Shown piece by piece: positions 15,511 to 23,269 of a stretch of 64,000 nucleotides of DNA. The DNA comes from Stutzerimonas xanthomarina. Lineage in GTDB: Bacteria > Pseudomonadota > Gammaproteobacteria > Pseudomonadales > Pseudomonadaceae. Below the pieces are notes generated by a model that worked only from the letters and a program-made list of their open reading frames with translations, was not told the origin of the DNA and made no database searches. The DNA lies in the NCBI RefSeq assembly GCF_003935375.1, contig NZ_RHQM01000007.1:1-64000 (forward strand), read 5' to 3'. The position numbers and the translations under genes were made by a program. How positions within the stretch are numbered: the stretch's first letter is position 1; each line of letters starts with the position of its first letter.

Positions 15511-15545
15511 ATGCGTCCTATAGGACGTAGTGCCATAGGGCGCAT
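15511..15545. promoter_or_regulatory. Palindromic operator between the XRE gene and the six-gene operon
   Basis: CGTCCTATAGGACG (15514-15527) is a perfect 14-bp palindrome. A second half-set follows, so that ATGCGTCCTAT (15511-15521) is also an inverted repeat of ATAGGGCGCAT (15535-15545) with one mismatch. The shared core is CCTATAGG-like. Placed 16 bp before the operon's first ATG and about 40 bp before the regulator's, it is a likely binding site for the XRE dimer, controlling both directions. Confidence 0.6.
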
Positions 15546-15584
15546 TCTGGCTCCATCGTTGTTTTTGTGCAACGGGAAAACAGG

Positions 15585-15875
15585 ATGAATTACAGGCAAG
15601 CGCTAGGCACGAGCCTACGGAAAATCCGTAAAGCTCGCGGGCTGAGCCAGGAAACGTTCATGTCAATCAGCAGTCGAGCGCACATCTCTATGCTCGAACG
15701 AGGGCTTAAAGGTGTGACCATCGAGAAGATGATAGAGATTGCTGAGGTTATGGGAGTGCATCCTCTAACAGTGCTACTCGACTCGTTCAGTAGCTACGAA
15801 GGGGTAGCTCCAGAAAGACTTTTGAAACAAATTGCCCAGGAGTGCAAAGAGATTGAAACACCCGAGGCCGGGTGA
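15585..15875 (+). CDS. XRE-family transcriptional regulator
   Basis: The 96-residue protein is a single lambda-repressor-like helix-turn-helix: LGTSLRKIRKARGLSQETF, ISSRAHISMLERGLKGVTIE, then KMIEIAEVMGVHPLTVLL, with a short helical tail. Its size and layout match controller-type regulators of mobile or defence modules. The ATG at 15585 was chosen (GGGA 8 bp upstream); a GTG at 15567 would add six residues. It is divergent from the six-gene operon with a palindromic operator between them, so it most likely represses or switches that operon and itself. Confidence 0.85.
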   Translation: MNYRQALGTSLRKIRKARGLSQETFMSISSRAHISMLERGLKGVTIEKMIEIAEVMGVHPLTVLLDSFSSYEGVAPERLLKQIAQECKEIETPEAG

Positions 15876-16019
15876 GACTGGCGTGTGAGTGACAAATCTA
15901 TTTCTGGTGATAGCGTTAAAAATCAGAGATTTGCCCAGAGGCGGGACGGAAGGGGCTTAGCCGCTCAGCCTGATTGAACTGTCTTGGCTATTGAGAGCGG
16001 GCTCGAGAAGACTTTGGGG

Positions 16020-17312
16020 CTATTGTTTTACTTTTAGCCCCTTCACGGAGTGAGCGCGTTGCTCATCCAGCGAGTTGTAATAAGTATTCTGGGTGGTACT
16101 CATGCTGTTGTGTCGAAGGTCGGCCTGGAGATCCTTCATGTCACGGTGCCGTGCATCGAAAGTGGCGGAGGTATGGCGCAACCAATGCAACGACGCCGAG
16201 CGCAGCTGATCAATCTCGTCGTCACTCCAGCCTTCTATAGACATGCGGCTCAACGAACGATCAAACAGCTCCTGTAACAGCAGTCGAATGTGGCGGTCAG
16301 AAAGCCCAGCTCGACCTTTTAGTGAGCCAATTAGAGGAGTGTTCTCATGAGCAGAGGGCAGGGGAGGAAGCCCTAGGTGTGCACGGTATCGCACCAGATA
16401 GGTGTGAATGTAGTCGTCACGGACGCTGATTTTCGCAGCTTTATTGCCTTTGCCCACCACATGAAACCACCAGTTACCCATGCTGTCGCGACGAATATCG
16501 CCCATCGTAGGCGCCCAATTATCGCGTCCGACTAGGTCGGAGACCCGCAGGTACATAGAAAACAAGGTGGCAACAATAAACAACGTCCGCTCATACAGTG
16601 CATTCTCCGCAGCCATCAGCTCAGCGGTTTCGATCACGTAGCTCCATTGCAGCTGGGTCAACGACCGGGAAGCGACATCAACCGTATTGCGTTGCTTGTA
16701 AATCGATTTTTGCTTCACTGCTCGAAACGGGTTTACCTCAGTCAGTCCCTCATCGATGGCGTGTTGGAAAAAGCTGCCACAAACAGCAAAGACCTGACCA
16801 ACGGAGCCCTGGGACATCCGATAGATTCGGGAGGGAAGGGGAGCCGCCGATTCCGCCGCGATTTTTCGCTCACGCTTAGCGATGGTAAAGGTGAACGGAC
16901 GCCAGTCTTGGTTGATCATAAAACTGTCCGTTTCCAGCGGCTTCCTGCCGCCTACACGTAAAAAACGTGATTTAACTACCGGGCCCACCCAGTCAGTAGG
17001 TGGGTTGAGACAGAAGTCCATGAAGGCCTCGGCATCGCGGCGCCTTAAAGCCAGAAGCGGCTTACCGGCCAATAAAAGTGACCACAAGAGGAGCCGCTCG
17101 GCGTGCGTTCGATAAGAGTTGAACGTGGCTTCGTTGCCTGCGTAGGACTTTAGAAAACCTCTGACTGCCATATATCCGTCAGTGGCCTGCAGCTCCTGAG
17201 GAAAACCCAAAAGGAAGTCGCGCACCACGGGCAGCTCATTATGCAGGTGTAGAAAGTTGAGTCCATGAAATCGCTCAAAGGTCTCGAAAAGCGGCTGTGG
17301 GCACTGGGACAT
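16020..17312 (-). CDS. Tyrosine recombinase/integrase of the island
   Basis: The 430-residue protein has an N-terminal SAM-like region (YRTHAERLLLWSLLLAGKPL near residue 82) and a C-terminal catalytic domain with the expected residues: Arg in LFSMYLRVSDLVGRD (near 256), Lys in HVVGKGNKAAKISV (near 287), HWLRHTSATF (His-x2-Arg, near 374), HNS in the LRHNSMSTT turn, and the nucleophile Tyr in STTQNTYYNSL near 415. It therefore cuts and joins DNA through a phosphotyrosine link. It is longer than XerC/D and differs from integron IntI, whose extra helix I do not see. It points into the accessory region; just beyond its 5' end is an array of degenerate repeats that abuts core DNA. Confidence 0.85.
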   Translation of the reverse strand: MSQCPQPLFETFERFHGLNFLHLHNELPVVRDFLLGFPQELQATDGYMAVRGFLKSYAGNEATFNSYRTHAERLLLWSLLLAGKPLLALRRRDAEAFMDFCLNPPTDWVGPVVKSRFLRVGGRKPLETDSFMINQDWRPFTFTIAKRERKIAAESAAPLPSRIYRMSQGSVGQVFAVCGSFFQHAIDEGLTEVNPFRAVKQKSIYKQRNTVDVASRSLTQLQWSYVIETAELMAAENALYERTLFIVATLFSMYLRVSDLVGRDNWAPTMGDIRRDSMGNWWFHVVGKGNKAAKISVRDDYIHTYLVRYRAHLGLPPLPSAHENTPLIGSLKGRAGLSDRHIRLLLQELFDRSLSRMSIEGWSDDEIDQLRSASLHWLRHTSATFDARHRDMKDLQADLRHNSMSTTQNTYYNSLDEQRAHSVKGLKVKQ

Positions 17313-17484
17313 ACTTCGTTAATGATCCGAACGGGAAATCTAGGCTGGAGGTGGCTAGAGTGACTCTTTCAGAGCACTTCTGCAATATCCGGGTCTGGCT
17401 GTTATCGGATATTGCTTTCCAGGCACCATCGTATGTCGTCAGTAGATAATCCGCTTCGGACGAGATCTCAACCCTGGCGGTCAT
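17275..17484 (-). CDS. Possible short leader frame overlapping the integrase start
   Basis: A 69-codon frame begins with MTARVEISSEADYLLTTYDG and ends 38 bp inside the integrase gene in another frame. GCGAAAG lies upstream. Its first codons resemble the start of short frames in the neighbouring repeat units (TTKVEK and MAAEVEK), so it may be the one copy that still runs into integrase, perhaps coupling translation. No family resemblance; it could equally be chance. Confidence 0.25.
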   Translation of the reverse strand: MTARVEISSEADYLLTTYDGAWKAISDNSQTRILQKCSERVTLATSSLDFPFGSLTKYVPVPTAAFRDL

Positions 17485-17497
17485 AGGGCTTTCGCTG

Positions 17498-17530
17498 AAA
17501 GCCGCGCTAAAGCCGCGCTAAAGCCGAGCT
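17498..17530. repeat. Three tandem copies of an 11-bp unit
   Basis: AAAGCCGCGCT is repeated head to tail three times (the last copy has GAG for GCG). It lies within the unit of the larger repeat array nearest the integrase. Unit-length change here would be an easy strain marker. Confidence 0.85.
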
Positions 17531-17548
17531 CAGGGTGCCATCTGAACG

Positions 17549-18120
17549 CTCATAACTTTTAATGAGCCGTTTTGAACGTGCTCGATAGATGATCCCAACT
17601 GCGGACTTTCTCTACCTTGGTGGTCAGGGCTCGCTCTGCAAGTCGCGCCATAGCCGGGCTTTGAGAAGTAATCAAGCATTTATAATTTTTATGAGCAGTT
17701 CTGGCGGCTCTCGATAGATGATCCCAGTTGAGACGAGGCTTCCGTGTCCACGGCCTTGGAGCTTCGGCTGTAAGCCGCGTCACAGCTGGGCTCAGGAGTC
17801 GCCTCAAGATTTATAATCTTTAAAGAGCCGTTTTCTACTGGGTTGAGAGAGCATCCTGATCCAGGCCTTTTTTCAACCTCGGCAGCCATCGTAAGTCCTC
17901 CAAAAGCTGCGACAGTTGTGAAGACGCGCCGTCTCGGCTGTTTATAATCTTTAATGAGCCGTTTTCGTTCGTTCTGTTGGTTATCGGATGGCTCCCGTGG
18001 CCCATTTGTAAACCCAGCGGGGATCGCTGATACCTCCGAAAGCCGCGCTACTAAAGGGTTTTGGACGCTTCTGAGCCGTTTATAATTTTTTGTGAGCCGT
18101 TTTTATAATTTTTAACGAAC
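17549..18120. repeat. Ladder of degenerate ~130-bp repeats next to the integrase
   Basis: A motif close to TTTATAATNTTTAATGAGCC followed by GTTTT recurs at 17551-17573, 17679-17702, 17810-17834, 17941-17965 and 18079-18103, with a partial copy at 18102-18120; starts are spaced about 128, 131, 131 and 138 bp. Between motifs other words recur, for example CTCGATAGATGATCCCA at 17581-17597 and 17708-17724, and AAGCCGCG or close variants. Read on the minus strand, units also retain traces of a common frame start (GGT followed by TGAGA). The array lies between the integrase 5' end and dgkA, so it is likely the attachment and control region of the element. Confidence 0.75.
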
Positions 18121-18335
18121 ACTCACACTTTCGTTCGACAACGGCGATACTGTCATGTCGTCTTAGGCGTTTCGCATAATCTATATTATGTTAAGTTGCG
18201 TTTGTGGTAATGGCCGTGCTTTGCCATCGCCACCTTCTGGTCCTTTCCCTCTCTGGTTTTCGTTTAGCCACGATCAGCACGCGCTCTCTGCCGCGGGATG
18301 CTTATACTCGCCACAATTCTGCCAGGAAGTCGAAC

Positions 18336-18722
18336 ATGAGCAGCATCGAAGAACTCAACGCGCAATCGCTCAAGGGGCACTCAGGTCTCAGGCGAATCCT
18401 GAGAGCGCTGGGATACTCCATTGCAGGTATCCGTGCTGCGATTGCCGGCGAAGCTGCCTTCAGACAGCTGCTGCTGCTCAACGCTATCCTGATACCACTG
18501 GCGTTCACGCTCGACGTCAGCCGAATCGAACGCTTGTTACTAGTGATCGTGCCGTTGTTGACACTGGTGGTCGAGCTCGTCAATTCTGCGATAGAGGCAG
18601 CAATCGACCGAATCTCGCTCGAACTGCACCCGCTTTCCAAGAACGCCAAGGACATGGGCAGCGCGGCGCAACTGCTGTCGCTGGTGATGGTGACGGTCAC
18701 CTGGCTGATGATTCTCTATTGA
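18336..18722 (+). CDS. dgkA: Diacylglycerol kinase
   Basis: The 128-residue integral membrane enzyme phosphorylates diacylglycerol to phosphatidic acid at the inner membrane. The family core is present: an amphipathic N-terminus (GHSGLRRILRALGYSIAGI), then a conserved acidic residue in IAGEAAFRQ, three membrane helices, and the catalytic signature VELVNSAIEAAIDRISLELH with NAKDMGSAAQ. AGGAAG lies 6 bp before the ATG at 18336; an upstream in-frame start at 18204 would add an unrelated 44-residue tail. It is the first core gene after the island and converges on an LtaS-like transferase whose reaction would release diacylglycerol for this kinase to recycle. Confidence 0.95.
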   Translation: MSSIEELNAQSLKGHSGLRRILRALGYSIAGIRAAIAGEAAFRQLLLLNAILIPLAFTLDVSRIERLLLVIVPLLTLVVELVNSAIEAAIDRISLELHPLSKNAKDMGSAAQLLSLVMVTVTWLMILY

Positions 18723-18825
18723 GCCTGACGCTGTAACGTCACGCTCACGCTCACGTTCGCCGATCTGCCCATCCGCTCGCTGTGTCAGCCAGCTCGCGGA
18801 TAGGCAACCATGATCGTCCTGGAAC

Positions 18826-20862
18826 TCAGTCCTTTCTGACGTTCTGATAGAGCATCAGGCGCGATGCCTCGTGCAGTCCCCGTGTCAGGGCGACGAGTCG
18901 CTGGTATTCCTCGGGATACCGGTCGGCTACGTCGACCAGAGGCTCCGGTGATGCAATTTCGTGCAGGGTCGGCTGGCTGCCGTCGTGCTGCATCTGCAGA
19001 AGAAAGTCCTTGGTCACGCCACCAATCAGCGGGAACGTGCCTTCGCGGAGCACGAGTGGAACCACGCGCTCCCCCTCAGGAGCCGGCTGCTGGATGTCGC
19101 GTCCCATCGCACCGTTGCGAAACTCCATGCCGGCCATGCCCAGTACGGTCGGTAGCAGATCGGCCAGACCCACGGCCTCTTCGATCACTCGTGGCTCCAG
19201 CAGCTTGGGCGCATGGATCAACAACGGAACGTTATTGCTCTCGAGCCCCAGCTTTTCGTATGCGGGCAGCATGTGCGGAATCTGGGCGATACGCGTGTTG
19301 TGGTCGCCAAACATGACGAAGATGGTGTTGTCATACCAGCCGCCTTCCTTCGCAATCTCCATCAGGCGGCCGATGTTGAAATCCAGAAGGCGGACCGCAT
19401 TGTACTGCGCCACGCTGCGGGAGCCCGCACCTTGTACCTCTTCCAAAGGCAGATCAAGGGCTTCGAAGCCGTCGTTCTGCTTGGGTAAGGTGAACGGGCG
19501 ATGATTGCCCGCCGTCTGGATATAGGCAAAGAAGGGCTTGCCCTCCCCCTGCTCTCGCAGCAGCCGGTCACTTTCCTTGAACAGGTCCAGATCGGAGATT
19601 CCCCACACATCCACCATCGGAGAGTTCCAGTGGCGCTCTTCATATAGCTGGATGTCGTCGATGCTCTGGCGGATCAGGGCATTCATATTGGCCCAGCCGG
19701 AATTGCCGCCAATCATGTAGTACTTGTCGTAACCCTGCAGCGCGTTAACGAGGCTGTGCTGACGGGTGATCAGCGGATTGCGCGTCGCGGTTTCCTGCCG
19801 GGAAACGTCTGGTACGCCGGATATGCTCGCCCACACGGTCTTCGCGGTGCCGGTCACGGGAACGTAGAAGTTCTTGAAGAACCAGCTCTGCTTGGCCAGC
19901 CGGTCGATATTGGGAGTCGGATTGAGCGGATTGCCATAGGCGCCCACTGCGGTGGTGCCCAGGGATTCGAGCATGACGAAGACGACATTCGGCCGCTTTC
20001 CATCAATCGCATAGGGCTGAACGCCCTGCTCCCGGCTGAAATTCAGCGTTTTCGCATCAGGCTGGTCGACGCCCAGGTAATGGCTGACGACATCGTAATG
20101 GGCCTCGACCTGTTCTCGGTCATACGGCTGATTGGGAACCTTCAGCGTGTCATAGAGGAAGATCACCGGATTCAGGCCAAGGGCTGCGATCTGGTTGTCG
20201 CCCGAGAAGAACGCATCGCTCCAGCGCAGTGGCACCGGGTTTTCCAGATTGATATTGTCGACGCGCCCGAGGATGGCGACGAAAACAGCCACCACCATCA
20301 GCGCACTACCCCAGATCAGCGAAAGCCGGCTGATTCGCTTTGCCGGACGATCCAGCGTGACCCGCTCGAAGCGCAGCAGCAGCCACCACACCAGAGCGGT
20401 TGTCGCCGCCCAGCCAAGGGTGATCCAGACTACTGGATAGGTTTGCCAGACCATATCGGTGGATATCTGCGCGTCCTCCAGAAAGCGCAACACGGTGGCA
20501 TTGATGCGTACCCCGAGATAGGCGTAGTGGCCAAAATCGATGATGTAGACCAGTAGCACTGCACCAAGCGCCAGTGCCAGATAGAGCCGCGCCACCCAGC
20601 GAAGGACGCGGGAGCGCGTTAGGTTCCAGACCGGCAGCCACGCCAACAGCGCGATCGGCAACATCAACAGGATCGCCAGGCGAAGGTCGAAACGCAGGCC
20701 GATTCCGAGCGTTTCGGGTACGGCATCGACCGTGCCGAGCGTGCTGGGCTCCAGCCCGGAGAAACCGACGAAGAAAATCCCGCGTAATGCTGCGAGCGCA
20801 ATGAACAGAATCCCGACTGCACCGAACCAGTAATGCAGGCGCCGCGACTGAAGCCAACCCAT
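18826..20862 (-). CDS. LtaS-family phosphoglycerol transferase-like membrane enzyme
   Basis: The 678-residue protein has five predicted membrane helices in residues 1-210 and a periplasmic sulfatase-fold domain after about 290. The catalytic features are VVFVMLESLG (metal-binding Glu), VPVTGTAKTVWASISG (the nucleophilic Thr of LtaS enzymes), GGNSGWANMN, and FVMFGDHNTRI (metal Asp-His). In Gram-negative bacteria enzymes of this type move phosphoglycerol from phosphatidylglycerol to periplasmic glucans or related acceptors, giving diacylglycerol. The convergent neighbour is dgkA, consistent with lipid recycling. The acceptor is unknown here. It ends about 100 bp from the dgkA stop. Confidence 0.85.
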   Translation of the reverse strand: MGWLQSRRLHYWFGAVGILFIALAALRGIFFVGFSGLEPSTLGTVDAVPETLGIGLRFDLRLAILLMLPIALLAWLPVWNLTRSRVLRWVARLYLALALGAVLLVYIIDFGHYAYLGVRINATVLRFLEDAQISTDMVWQTYPVVWITLGWAATTALVWWLLLRFERVTLDRPAKRISRLSLIWGSALMVVAVFVAILGRVDNINLENPVPLRWSDAFFSGDNQIAALGLNPVIFLYDTLKVPNQPYDREQVEAHYDVVSHYLGVDQPDAKTLNFSREQGVQPYAIDGKRPNVVFVMLESLGTTAVGAYGNPLNPTPNIDRLAKQSWFFKNFYVPVTGTAKTVWASISGVPDVSRQETATRNPLITRQHSLVNALQGYDKYYMIGGNSGWANMNALIRQSIDDIQLYEERHWNSPMVDVWGISDLDLFKESDRLLREQGEGKPFFAYIQTAGNHRPFTLPKQNDGFEALDLPLEEVQGAGSRSVAQYNAVRLLDFNIGRLMEIAKEGGWYDNTIFVMFGDHNTRIAQIPHMLPAYEKLGLESNNVPLLIHAPKLLEPRVIEEAVGLADLLPTVLGMAGMEFRNGAMGRDIQQPAPEGERVVPLVLREGTFPLIGGVTKDFLLQMQHDGSQPTLHEIASPEPLVDVADRYPEEYQRLVALTRGLHEASRLMLYQNVRKD

Positions 20863-20936
20863 TGTCCCAACCTCGAATCTATCGAATCGTCAAATAGCAC
20901 AGCCGAGCCATCACAGGTCGGCTGGAGTAATTTTCG

Positions 20937-21524
20937 TCACGCGGGCATTGGCTTGCGCACGAGTGCCCTGCAGGCATAGACAAGCAACGCTCCGCAGCTG
21001 AACAAGGCGATGAAGGGGTCTAGCAGATAGTCCCAGTAATTGGGCGACGGCTTGATCCCCAGGCTGAACGCCAAGGTGGCAAGGCCAAGCATGAAAGCGC
21101 CCAGCCAGTTATTGAGCAGCAGCAAGCCCAGGGCAAGCACGCCCACCACCGCGATCAGCGGGCGGGGGGCATAACCGAGTTGATAGGGGTCCAGATAGGA
21201 CAGGCCCATCGTTGCCGGGTAGAGAAAAAGCGCCAGCCCCGCCATCGCGATCAACAATTGCACGCGCGCGTTCTGCGGCGGCATCGCCATCAGTCCCAAG
21301 CGCACTGCCGCGAAAAATGCCAGCGCCACCAGCGTCGTGATGGCCACGTCATCAGTGAAGCTGCGCATGTAGGCGGCCAGTGACAGACCGTCCACAGGAA
21401 TGAAGCTGATCCCCAGCAGGAGGAAAAGGCGAAGCCCTTGAACCCCTCGGCCGAAGCCAAATCCAGGCGTGACGATGAAAGCGAGTAACCCGAAGGTCAG
21501 ATGCGCTTGCCAGAGTTCAGGCAT
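20937..21524 (-). CDS. Polytopic membrane protein partner of the sialidase-like protein
   Basis: The 195-residue product is almost entirely hydrophobic, with about six membrane helices (for example HLTFGLLAFIVTPGFGFG, LLLLGISFIPVDGL-like segments and FIALFSCGALLVYAC). I recognise no family. Its ATG overlaps the stop of the upstream sialidase-like gene (TGATG), so the two are translationally coupled and probably work together at the membrane. No charged catalytic residues stand out inside the helices. Confidence 0.65.
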   Translation of the reverse strand: MPELWQAHLTFGLLAFIVTPGFGFGRGVQGLRLFLLLGISFIPVDGLSLAAYMRSFTDDVAITTLVALAFFAAVRLGLMAMPPQNARVQLLIAMAGLALFLYPATMGLSYLDPYQLGYAPRPLIAVVGVLALGLLLLNNWLGAFMLGLATLAFSLGIKPSPNYWDYLLDPFIALFSCGALLVYACRALVRKPMPA

Positions 21525-22828
21525 CAGAGCTGCTCCAGTAGCCAGGCATCATTGAAGCTGACGTGTTTGATGAATGTGTTGTTCCAGGAATAGACCAGGT
21601 GATAGAGACCGTCGGCGCTCCTGATGAAGTAGGGATACTCGTACTCGAAATCGCAGCCATGGGTCTTGCAGACACGCTTATCCAGGTTTTTCAGAAACTC
21701 GTCCACCAGCGACAGCCGCCGCGGCCCGCTGGAAAGGCGAAACTTGTCGCCGATGATTTCCCGATATACCTCCGGGGTGAACGGATTGCCCTCCGGGTCA
21801 GGTGATTCGTCCAGGTCAATCACCGGCTTCCAGAGATCGAGGCTCGAGTCGGTCTCCATCAGGCGAAGACGGAAACGTCCGTCCTCCAGATCATTCAGGG
21901 CAACCAGCAGGCCATGGTTGGGCGTGGCCACCGCTGCGAGCGCGGAATTGGGGTTGGCCGGGTCGATCGGATAAGGCTTGCTCCAGGTTCTGCCGGCATC
22001 CGCGGTGCGGCTGGCGAGCACGCGATGATGGCTGGAGCCTGCATAGCGCAGCATGGCAACGGCGTGTTGCTCGTCCATCGGCACCACTGTTGGTTGCAGT
22101 GAATCGTTGCCTTTGCTGATTCGACTTTTACCGATCACCTCGCCGTTCGGGCTGATGTACAGATACTCGGCGAACTTGCCGAGGAACTCGTGGTAGACGG
22201 GCAGCCCTATGGTGCCGTCCTGATGGAATACCGGGGCATTGCGCACCAGTGTGCTGATGTTCAAGAAGGGGGTGGTGATCAGCTGCCTGGGAGTCGACCA
22301 GGTTTTTCCCAGATCATCCGAATACATGGCGTTGATGGCGCTTCCAGCCCAGCCACCGATCGATACCGACACATAGAACAGCCACAGCCTGTTGTCGGGA
22401 GCCAGCGCAATGACCGGATTGCCGAGCTTGCGTATGTGCTTCTGGGTCGCCTTCTGGGTCGACTCGCGAGTTGCCAGGACCAGTTCGTCGCCCCACTCCG
22501 CCGCAATCGCGTCGAATCGCGCGCCGCGCACCTGAACATCCGCAGCCCCTTCGCGTGAACCGGCAAACCATACGGCCATCAGGCCACCATCCGGCAAGGA
22601 GGTCACCGAGGAGGCATGGACAAATTCGTCGAGATCGGAGGATGCGAAGCGGGTGCTGTAAAACGGCCCCTTGCTGGCGAGCGGCAGAGCATGAGAATCG
22701 GCTACAGCGAACCCGGAAACCGCTCGTTCAGGATGAAGCCACCAGGCGGTAGTGAAAATAGCTGCAAGGGCGATGACAGACAGGCAGGTGGGAAGAAATC
22801 CGAACTTTCCAGAACTCATATAAATCAT
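21524..22828 (-). CDS. Sialidase-like (BNR repeat) exported protein
   Basis: The 434-residue protein has an N-terminal membrane anchor or signal (FGFLPTCLSVIALAAIFTTA) and then a six-bladed propeller of the exo-sialidase/BNR type. Asp-box-like repeats show as SDDLGKTWSTP and TADAGRTWSKP, and other blade motifs include ASSVTSLPDGGLMAVWFAGS, NPVIALAPDNRLWLFYVS and SLQPTVVPMDEQHAVAMLR. Proteins of this sort hydrolyse or bind terminal sugars; true sialidase activity is not established. The frame is open a further 118 codons upstream to 23182, but those residues are arginine-rich and lack structure, so the ATG at 22828 was chosen. It is coupled to the membrane gene that follows. Confidence 0.75.
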   Translation of the reverse strand: MIYMSSGKFGFLPTCLSVIALAAIFTTAWWLHPERAVSGFAVADSHALPLASKGPFYSTRFASSDLDEFVHASSVTSLPDGGLMAVWFAGSREGAADVQVRGARFDAIAAEWGDELVLATRESTQKATQKHIRKLGNPVIALAPDNRLWLFYVSVSIGGWAGSAINAMYSDDLGKTWSTPRQLITTPFLNISTLVRNAPVFHQDGTIGLPVYHEFLGKFAEYLYISPNGEVIGKSRISKGNDSLQPTVVPMDEQHAVAMLRYAGSSHHRVLASRTADAGRTWSKPYPIDPANPNSALAAVATPNHGLLVALNDLEDGRFRLRLMETDSSLDLWKPVIDLDESPDPEGNPFTPEVYREIIGDKFRLSSGPRRLSLVDEFLKNLDKRVCKTHGCDFEYEYPYFIRSADGLYHLVYSWNNTFIKHVSFNDAWLLEQL

Positions 22829-23269
22829 GTCCGTATAAACACATGACGCGTCCTGCGCTTTGCAAGGAAACGACAAGCTCGTATGCCCCAAAAACCGTCG
22901 GGGCGTGAAAAAGAAAGTGTATTGATCGGTTGCCCTGACTTCTGATGGCCGGGAGTACCGAGCTTGTTTGAGCGGCCGCCGATCATGACCGAGCACCAGG
23001 GTCGGAGCAATCACTTGATGGAGGAAGCCGATCAGCCGCGCTTGATAAACGCTTCGCTCAGAAAAATCAGGTGCAACAGAAACCCTCGATGGCTGCAAGT
23101 GCAGGCGTCGCAATATAGTGTCACAAACACACCTGTGGCAAATTGCTGCACCCTCCTCTCCATCGCGCGGCACACAAGCCATGGCCGACCGACAAGTCGA
23201 CTACCCAGACGTACCGCTGCAGGGTCAGCGGCGTAATATGGCGCATCTCAACAGAACGGGAGTTCTCTC
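22829..23269. other. Divergent intergenic region
   Basis: About 441 bp between the sialidase-like gene and the PCuAC gene. The minus frame of the sialidase-like gene stays open through most of it but without family features. GGGAGTTC at 23256-23263 is the binding site of the copper chaperone gene. I find no clear promoter boxes or RNA gene. Confidence 0.4.

Noticed and set aside
17549-18120. Integron attC array or CRISPR array
   Set aside because: The repeats are too degenerate and too far apart for CRISPR, show no attC-type imperfect palindromes with conserved GTTRRRY ends, and the recombinase lacks the IntI insert.
1-18120. Prophage or conjugative element
   Set aside because: No capsid, tail, terminase, lysis, relaxase or type IV secretion genes are visible; only an integrase and cargo are present in this window.
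22964-23236. 90-residue plus-strand frame upstream of the copper chaperone
   Set aside because: Low-complexity, arginine-rich, no binding site; antisense to an open stretch.
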